Assembly: GCA_038256935.1 (NCBI GenBank)
Contig: JBBSJV010000020.1
Location: forward strand, 1-17,801
Direction: 5' to 3'
Length of the DNA stretch: 17,801 nucleotides
From: JBBSJV01 sp038256935
GTDB taxonomy: Bacteria > Patescibacteriota > JACMRA01
This document shows, piece by piece, positions 15,098 through 17,801 of this stretch (position 1 is the stretch's first letter; every line of letters starts with the position of its first letter). The position numbers and the translations under genes are program-made. The notes beneath the pieces are model-generated. The model made no database searches. It was not told where the DNA came from and saw only the letters and a program-made list of their open reading frames with translations.

Positions 15098-15841
15098 ATG
15101 ATCTTAGGTATCGATGAAGTAGGTAGGGGTAGTGTGGCAGGGCCTTTATCTGTGGGGTTTTGTCTTTTAGATGCAGGTTTGCCTTTGAATTGTTATCACT
15201 GCTCGCAGGAGCAATGGGAGGGATTTTTTAAAGATTACATAGAGGTCTTGAAAATAGTTAGAGATAGTAAACAAGTAAGGGAGAAATCAAGAGAAGAAAT
15301 CGTAGATAAGTTTGAAAAAAAGTTTGATCATATAGTGATCTCATCTTCGCCTCAACTAATTGATAAGTATGGAATAGGTGTGGTATTGAGTCATATTTTA
15401 TGGCTAGGTGTATTGTTTTATAAGCAAAAATATCCTGATTTAAGGGTGTTAGCTGATGGTAAAATAAAGATTATACGAAGTCAAAACAAATTATTATTAA
15501 ATTTAATACTCCTGGAAAACAAATTACAGTTTGACCTCACAAAGTATTTTGAGCTTGATTTATTTGACTCACAGCAATTGGTCCTTAAAGATGAATATTG
15601 GGCTTTTAGTATGGATATAGAGCGAGTAGTCAAGGGAGATGATAGGTTTTTGTGTATCGCTTTAGCCAGTATTTTTGCAAAAGTTTATAGAGATAATTTG
15701 ATGAAAAAGTTAAGTCAAGAGTTTTTAGAATATGGCTGGGAAGTGAATAAAGGTTATGCCACCAAAAAACACTTACAAGCAATTGTTAATAATCCAGATA
15801 ATATTCACTTGAGGAGAAGTTTTTTGAAGAAGTATATTTGA
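15098..15841 (+). CDS. rnhB: Ribonuclease HII
   Basis: RNase HII cuts the RNA strand of RNA-DNA hybrids and removes ribonucleotides misinserted into DNA. The signature is clear: 'GIDEVGRGSVAGPL' (Asp6, Glu7), 'RDSKQ' (55-59), 'LADGKIKI' (Asp120), 'VVKGDDRF' followed by 'ASIFAKVYRD' (181-199), 'GYATKKHLQAI' (219-229) and a C-terminal 'RRSF'. These supply the acidic metal-binding residues. I start at ATG 15098 (MILGIDEVGRG, 247 residues). The frame is open back to 14960, but that extension lies in a decayed repeat and has no family match. The protein is longer than usual (about 200) because of inserts near residues 28-52 and 125-165. Its last 69 bp overlap an antisense YcxB-like remnant. Confidence 0.9.
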   Translation: MILGIDEVGRGSVAGPLSVGFCLLDAGLPLNCYHCSQEQWEGFFKDYIEVLKIVRDSKQVREKSREEIVDKFEKKFDHIVISSSPQLIDKYGIGVVLSHILWLGVLFYKQKYPDLRVLADGKIKIIRSQNKLLLNLILLENKLQFDLTKYFELDLFDSQQLVLKDEYWAFSMDIERVVKGDDRFLCIALASIFAKVYRDNLMKKLSQEFLEYGWEVNKGYATKKHLQAIVNNPDNIHLRRSFLKKYI

Positions 15842-16033
15842 GTCATTTTTTAAAAACCGTGAGCGAATATATTCCAATTCATTTTTTGAGAGTTTATTCT
15901 TTGGAATTATACAAAAAGTCTTCTTTTCCTTTCTTAATAACAAGTAATCTTTACTTTCAATAATGCCTAAGAAAATATTATAATCGAAGGTTGTCTCAGT
16001 GCCTTTACTTATTATATCAAGGATTTGCCAAAA
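15773..16033 (-). pseudogene. Start-less remnant of a YcxB-like protein
   Basis: On the minus strand a frame of 86 codons is open from 16033 to a TAA at 15773, with an in-frame TAA just upstream (16034-16036) and no usable start codon at its head. The peptide 'GTETTFDYNIFLGIIESKDY' followed by 'LLLRKEKKTFCIIPKNKLSKNE' closely resembles the conserved C-terminal end of YcxB-like proteins (typically '...I.E.KDYFLLYL.KNQA.IIPKR.F'). Full-length members are about twice as long, so this is a truncated copy. Its upstream part is replaced by the promoter and start of the lipoprotein gene on the other strand, and its tail runs antisense into the end of the RNase HII gene. The family identification rests on motif resemblance only. 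Confidence 0.55.
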
Positions 16034-16052
16034 TTATATAATTTTCTATAAT
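16025..16052 (+). promoter_or_regulatory. Promoter of the small lipoprotein gene
   Basis: TTGCCA (16025-16030), a 16-bp spacer and TATAAT (16047-16052). The predicted start, near 16059, is next to the ATG at 16060, so the transcript should be leaderless. Confidence 0.6.
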
Positions 16053-16059
16053 AGTTGAC

Positions 16060-16428
16060 ATGTTTTCATCTGCTGAAAAACCAAAACTTCTAGAGGGAGC
16101 TTTAATTGGCTTATTTATTCTATCTATTTATGGGTGCAATGGGGAACCAAGGCGAAATAGAGATCTAATTCAAGAAGTGCCTGCTGAAATTATTAAAAGT
16201 AGTGATGGGTTAAATGGTTGTTTAGAACAAAATGAATTTGATAGATTATTAGAAACAATTGAAACTACTAAGCTTCAATTAAGAATAGATTATGAAGTTG
16301 AAGGGCCTCATATTAGTTTTTTTGTTACTGAAAACAATATTTTAATTTTACAGGAATTGTTACCTGATGTGAGAGGATTAGAAGCCGGCACCAGTTTTAC
16401 TTTGTTTAGCTGTGAGGATGTACAATAA
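16060..16428 (+). CDS. Small putative lipoprotein
   Basis: The 122-residue product has a short N-terminus with a hydrophobic helix (about residues 12-24, GALIGLFILSIYG) ending in Cys26. 'LSIYGC' is an acceptable but not perfect lipobox, so lipid attachment at Cys26 is plausible. The mature part is acidic and has two more cysteines (54 and 118) that could form a disulfide. A beta-rich second half, 'LQLRIDYEVEGPHISFFVTE', is followed by 'NNILILQELLP'. I recognise no family. Its start is supported by a leaderless-type promoter. It sits at the breakpoint of the YcxB-like remnant and next to a transposase, so it may be a recent arrival. Confidence 0.6.
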   Translation: MFSSAEKPKLLEGALIGLFILSIYGCNGEPRRNRDLIQEVPAEIIKSSDGLNGCLEQNEFDRLLETIETTKLQLRIDYEVEGPHISFFVTENNILILQELLPDVRGLEAGTSFTLFSCEDVQ

Positions 16429-16527
16429 GTTTGATTTGATGAATAAGCTTAGTAATTAATACTGATTATACCCACCTAAAGAAAGTTTTTAGAGGGGATG
16501 TATTTAGTCAATGGTGCTTTGATCTTT

Positions 16528-17085
16528 TTAAATTGTATAATACTCATCCAATTGCCATTTCAGTGGATTGTTTTTTATGTATTCTCTTATCCTTATTAAA
16601 TCTTTTTCGTCTCTAATGACATGATCATAAAATGATTTCTGCCATATTTGCTTTTTTTTCGTAGGGGCGATTTCGCAATCGCCAGTTTGCAAGGACCTGA
16701 TCTGAAATGTAGATTCTTGTTTAAATCTTTTAATAATATTTGATAGATTTGCTTCTTTATGATTATAAACTGAGTAGGGAGTGCCATCAAAACCAATAAT
16801 AGCATGAAAATGATTTGGCATGGCTACGTATTCGTCTAAATAAATATTTTTGAAGTGATTAAGTAGATTATTCCATTCTTTTTCAACGATTTTACCTTGA
16901 ATTGTAAGATGTAGACTTGATTCATGTTGTATCTCAGGCGATTGCGAAATCGCCCCTACGGAAGATAAAATTGGCTTATGATCAAAGACACAAATTGTAA
17001 CGAAATACCAATATCCGCTCTCATACAGATGTTTATATGGGAGGCGATTAGATTTTCTTTTTAATAACGTTTGATTAATTGACAC
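16528..17085 (-). CDS. REP-associated tyrosine transposase (RAYT, Y1/HUH family)
   Basis: RAYTs are single-copy relatives of IS200 transposases that act on palindromic REP sequences. The 185-residue protein shows the family landmarks in order: an N-terminal 'YWYFVTICVFDHKPIL' strand (25-40), the HUH motif 'MPNHFHAIIGF' (His92 and His94), 'IWQKSFYDHVIRDEKDL' and the catalytic 'EYIKNNPLKW' (Tyr169, aligning with Tyr115 of the E. coli REP transposase). All catalytic residues are present, so it could be active. Two in-frame segments, 'VGAISQSPE' (43-51) and 'GDCEIAPT' (135-142), are translations of a 23-bp repeat present as a perfect inverted pair in the gene. The start is GTG at 17085. The DUF2200 gene lies 46 bp upstream on the same strand. 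Confidence 0.88.
   Translation of the reverse strand: MSINQTLLKRKSNRLPYKHLYESGYWYFVTICVFDHKPILSSVGAISQSPEIQHESSLHLTIQGKIVEKEWNNLLNHFKNIYLDEYVAMPNHFHAIIGFDGTPYSVYNHKEANLSNIIKRFKQESTFQIRSLQTGDCEIAPTKKKQIWQKSFYDHVIRDEKDLIRIREYIKNNPLKWQLDEYYTI
16661..16683 (+). repeat. 23-bp GTAGGGG palindrome inside the RAYT gene, copy 1
   Basis: GTAGGGGCGATTTCGCAATC followed by GCC. GGCGATT and AATCGCC form the stem. It is the exact reverse complement of 16937-16959 and is translated on the minus strand as part of 'TGDCEIAPT'. Confidence 0.9.
16937..16959 (-). repeat. 23-bp GTAGGGG palindrome inside the RAYT gene, copy 2
   Basis: This is an exact inverted copy of 16661-16683, translated as 'VGAISQSP'. It is very close to the right-hand palindrome of the repeat unit at 7887-7910. 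Confidence 0.9.
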
Positions 17086-17131
17086 TTATAATGAAATTTT
17101 AGTTAACATAATAAAGTAGTCAATGAAAATC

Positions 17132-17500
17132 TTACCACTTCCTCAAAATCTTTTCCATAGGTTTTCCTTTGGCTAGTTCATCTACCATTTTATCTAGGTA
17201 TCGCACTTTTTGGGTCAGTGGGTTTTCTATATCTTCTACATGGTAGCCACAAATAAGACCTTTGATAAATTTAGCATTAGGGTTAAGATTTGCCTCCTCA
17301 AAAAATTCTTTAAACGAGACTTGTCTATCCAGCATTTCCTGAATCTTATCAAAATCAAAACCTGTCAGCCAAGTAATAACCTCATCCAGTTCTTCAATGG
17401 TGCGTCCTTTATTAGTGATTTTGGTTACATATAAAGGGTAAACTCTAGCAAAACTCATTTCTGCCATACGTTTGTCGTGGGAAGGGGTGGTGGTTGGCAT
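17132..17500 (-). CDS. DUF2200 family protein
   Basis: The 122-residue product matches the DUF2200 family along most of its length: 'MSFARVYPLYVTKITNKGRT' (15-34), 'ELDEVITWLTGFD', 'FKEFFEEANLNPNAKFIKGL' then 'ICGYHVEDIENPLTQKVRYL', and the C-terminal 'KMVDELAKGKPMEKILRKW'. It is a small helical cytoplasmic protein whose biochemical role is unknown. Length is normal and the ATG at 17500 is the natural start. A TAAGAT -10-like hexamer at 17511-17506 would again give a near-leaderless transcript, but no matching -35 is seen. The RAYT gene follows 46 bp later on the same strand. Confidence 0.85.
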   Translation of the reverse strand: MPTTTPSHDKRMAEMSFARVYPLYVTKITNKGRTIEELDEVITWLTGFDFDKIQEMLDRQVSFKEFFEEANLNPNAKFIKGLICGYHVEDIENPLTQKVRYLDKMVDELAKGKPMEKILRKW

Positions 17501-17716
17501 AATTAATCTTAATTAAATGCTATGATGTAGAGATCTCGTCAAGATTCATAAGCAATAAATTGATCATATAATTATTTATGAAAGAGTTAGATTTCACCCC
17601 TTCAAAAAAACTTATTCGTAGACTTTGGATTGAATTTTTGAGCTAGGAATTCTTTTTCCACCTTCCCCCCAACAATCTAATGCAACAAAATAACTACTAT
17701 ATGTTACAATTGTTGT

Positions 17717-17801
17717 ATGAAGAAAAAATACTTTAGACTTACTTCTCTTGATAGAGAAAAAATACAGTATTACCGCACTGAAAAGAAGCTTAATCCAAAT
17801 C
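17717..17801 (+). CDS. 5' end of an IS30-like transposase (runs off the right edge)
   Basis: From ATG 17717 the frame is open for 28 codons to the window edge. The peptide 'MKKKYFRLTSLDREKIQYYR' then 'TEKKLNPN' resembles the N-terminal helix-turn-helix of IS30-family transposases ('xYxxLTxxDREKIxxxxxxG'). TACAAT at 17705-17710 would place the transcript start on the ATG, with only a weak -35 (GCAACA, 17682-17687). The catalytic DDE domain lies outside the window and no terminal inverted repeat could be identified, so the family call is provisional. Confidence 0.5.
   Translation, partial: MKKKYFRLTSLDREKIQYYRTEKKLNPN

Noticed and set aside
16471..16497. Imperfect inverted repeat CCCACCTAAA...TTTAGAGGGG as a terminator between the lipoprotein and RAYT genes
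   Set aside because: The stem has two central mismatches and is not followed by a T-run on either strand, so the call is too weak.
17578..17646. Possible 22-residue ORF (MKELDFTPSKKLIRRLWIEF and two more residues) in the gap before the IS30-like gene
   Set aside because: It is too short, with no promoter or homology that I can support. It may be a chance frame.
1..17801. Alternative genetic code with TGA read as an amino acid, as in some CPR lineages
   Set aside because: Genes end at TGA at the expected family length (RNase HII), and conserved genes contain no in-frame TGA.

Overview
The window is AT-rich and gene-dense. It uses the standard genetic code, with TGA acting as a stop, for example at the end of the RNase HII gene. 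Several features fit a Candidate Phyla Radiation (Patescibacteria) bacterium: a secreted lysozyme-like protein with the 'GYGCPDGASC' signature followed by peptidoglycan-binding and SH3b repeats, divergent RNase HII and HrcA proteins, a membrane-anchored FG-GAP protein, and promoters so close to start codons that many mRNAs should be almost leaderless. This placement is an inference from protein style. No rRNA or tRNA gene is visible to confirm it, and the exact lineage cannot be resolved.

Layout. At 1-108 (-) is the 5' end of an unknown gene. At 210-1943 (-) is the secreted cell-wall protein, divergent from a + block with an AI-2E-family permease (2020-3183) and peptide deformylase (3193-3759). 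A convergent small hypothetical (3764-4105, -) is followed by a 630-residue soluble protein of unknown function (4172-6064) and an HrcA-type repressor (6108-6932). From 6933 to 7963 a small secreted protein is bracketed by palindromic repeat units. Next comes an aldehyde dehydrogenase (SSADH-like, 7964-9381, -) broken by an 8-bp tandem duplication and divergent from a TetR regulator (9629-10237). A repeat cluster (10274-10514) separates TetR from an FG-GAP surface protein (10526-11803, -). That gene is divergent from a Ca2+-type P-type ATPase (11936-14629). A second MITE-like element (14677-14922) precedes RNase HII (15098-15841). Its 3' end overlaps an antisense, start-less YcxB-like remnant (15773-16033). 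The right end holds a small lipoprotein (16060-16428), a REP-associated tyrosine transposase (16528-17085, -), a DUF2200 protein (17132-17500, -) and the start of an IS30-like transposase (17717 to the edge).

The main theme is small palindromic mobile repeats. At least two families are present. One is a GTCATYCTGAAC / GTCATCTCG-type palindrome, in two cases bounded by 12-bp terminal inverted repeats. The other is a GTAGGGG...CCCCTAC family. The second family also lies as a perfect 23-bp inverted pair in frame inside the tyrosine transposase gene, which makes that enzyme a candidate mover of the GTAGGGG repeats here. The second theme is compact regulation: four promoters place the predicted transcript start within about 10 nt of the start codon. 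A perfect 8-bp-arm palindrome covers the aldehyde dehydrogenase -10 region next to a divergent TetR gene. I found no CRISPR array, tRNA, rRNA or clear multi-gene defence system.
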